NCBI GenBank assembly: GCA_036721855.1
Contig: DAIMKF010000007.1
Span: 5,441-69,440, forward strand
Length of the DNA stretch: 64,000 nt
From: JAHDNZ01 sp036721855
Lineage (GTDB): Bacteria > Bacillota > DTU065
Reading direction: 5' to 3'
The stretch's first letter is position 1; every line of letters begins with the position of its first letter. The translations under genes and the position numbers were made by a program. Under the pieces are notes generated by a model. The model was given only the letters and a program-made list of their open reading frames with translations. It had not been told where the DNA came from and did no database searches. This document shows positions 63,786 through 64,000 of this stretch, piece after piece.

Positions 63786-63942
63786 ACTCCCAAGTATTAA
63801 ACGACCCTTGATACAGGAGAAGTATCAAGGGTCGTTTAATACTAGTTCGTAAGTGGGAGTGAAAAGGGACCGTAACTCTCCAACAAGCTCCAACTCAGTT
63901 GCAAGAAAACGAGCAAGAAGGAGTTGAAGGCGGCCCCTCCAA
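63786..63942 (+). ncRNA. Candidate structured RNA of unknown class (small RNA or leader)
   Basis: A 22-bp perfect hairpin (63793-63814 with 63822-63843, loop AGGAGAA) is flanked by ACTCCCA/TGGGAGT (63786-63792 with 63854-63860). It is followed by nested stems GGGACCG/CGGCCCC (63866-63872 with 63931-63937), CAACTC/GAGTTG (63891-63896 with 63921-63926) and TTGC/GCAA (63899-63902 with 63913-63916), then a terminator. No ORF covers it. I match it to no known riboswitch or T-box. Strand is inferred from the terminator. Confidence 0.4.
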
Positions 63943-63947
63943 AGCGG

Positions 63948-63996
63948 GGCTGTTGCACAATTAACTGATTAGTTAGTTGCGCGGCAGCCTTTTTTT
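63948..63996 (+). terminator. Strong terminator at the window end
   Basis: A 19-position stem (63948-63966 with 63971-63989) with one mismatch and three G-T pairs, loop GATT, followed by seven T. An alternative hairpin GGCCCC/GGGGCT (63932-63937 with 63946-63951) shares its first four bases. Confidence 0.8.
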
Positions 63997-64000
63997 CGTG

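Noticed and set aside
63786..63860. Insertion-sequence end or attachment site at the 22-bp hairpin
   Set aside because: No transposase or integrase frame adjoins it, no target duplication is seen, and a terminator and further stems follow; an RNA element fits better, though the window ends too soon to exclude a mobile element.
1..64000. CRISPR array, prophage or integron
   Set aside because: No regularly spaced repeats, phage structural genes, integrases or attC-like arrays were found on either strand.

Overview
The window reads as one stretch of chromosome from a moderately low-GC, spore-forming Firmicute, most likely Clostridia-like. The evidence is Gpr, SpoIIP, YqfC and YqfD (endospore genes), an HrcA/CIRCE heat-shock operon, strong AGGAGG-type ribosome binding sites, frequent GTG and TTG starts, the c-di-AMP genes cdaA, cdaR and pgpH, and gene order shared with Bacillus subtilis. 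I cannot name the genus. There are no tRNAs or rRNAs, no CRISPR array, no insertion sequence and no prophage.

Layout. Bases 1-9642: end of holA, rpsT facing it, a PHP-type phosphatase, then gpr-spoIIP-membrane protein, a CapA-like phosphoesterase, lepA and hemW. Bases 9665-17651: heat-shock promoter with a perfect CIRCE operator, then hrcA-grpE-dnaK-dnaJ-prmA-rsmE-mtaB and a HIT protein. Bases 17701-21900: rpsU, then an ECF sigma/anti-sigma pair behind a SigW-like promoter, followed by yqeZ (NfeD), floA and a small membrane protein. Bases 22113-28232: yqfC-yqfD-phoH-pgpH-ybeY-dgkA::PAP2-cdd. Bases 28238-46407: queA-tgt-yajC-secD-secF-recJ-apt-relA-dtd-MBL-hemZ, a parvulin-TPR foldase, hisS-aspS, a 6S RNA gene and tcdA. 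This second block follows the B. subtilis queA-to-yrvM order, including 6S RNA between aspS and tcdA. In B. subtilis the two blocks are apart, with era and recO following cdd; here they are joined directly at cdd/queA.

Bases 46569-51798 are more accessory: a sodium/solute symporter facing a lipoprotein polysaccharide deacetylase and a CE7-type esterase, then a secreted beta-propeller, with long non-coding stretches on each side of the propeller. Bases 52586-58839 return to core genes: cdaA-cdaR-glmM (c-di-AMP synthesis coupled to cell-wall precursor supply), acpS-nnr and alr.

The last 5 kb is the least familiar part. A minus-strand operon starts near 63540 and encodes a DapA-like aldolase/lyase, a dihydroorotate-dehydrogenase-like flavoprotein, an enolase-superfamily N-acylamino acid racemase/OSBS-like enzyme and an M20 amidohydrolase. 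Racemase plus amidohydrolase suggests salvage or stereo-inversion of an N-acyl amino acid or similar amide; the first two enzymes do not fit any pathway I recognise. Upstream of it are inverted repeats sharing a GGGTAG core and then, reading rightward to the window edge, a strongly structured sequence (22-bp perfect hairpin, nested stems, 19-bp terminator with a T run) that looks like an undescribed small RNA or leader RNA.
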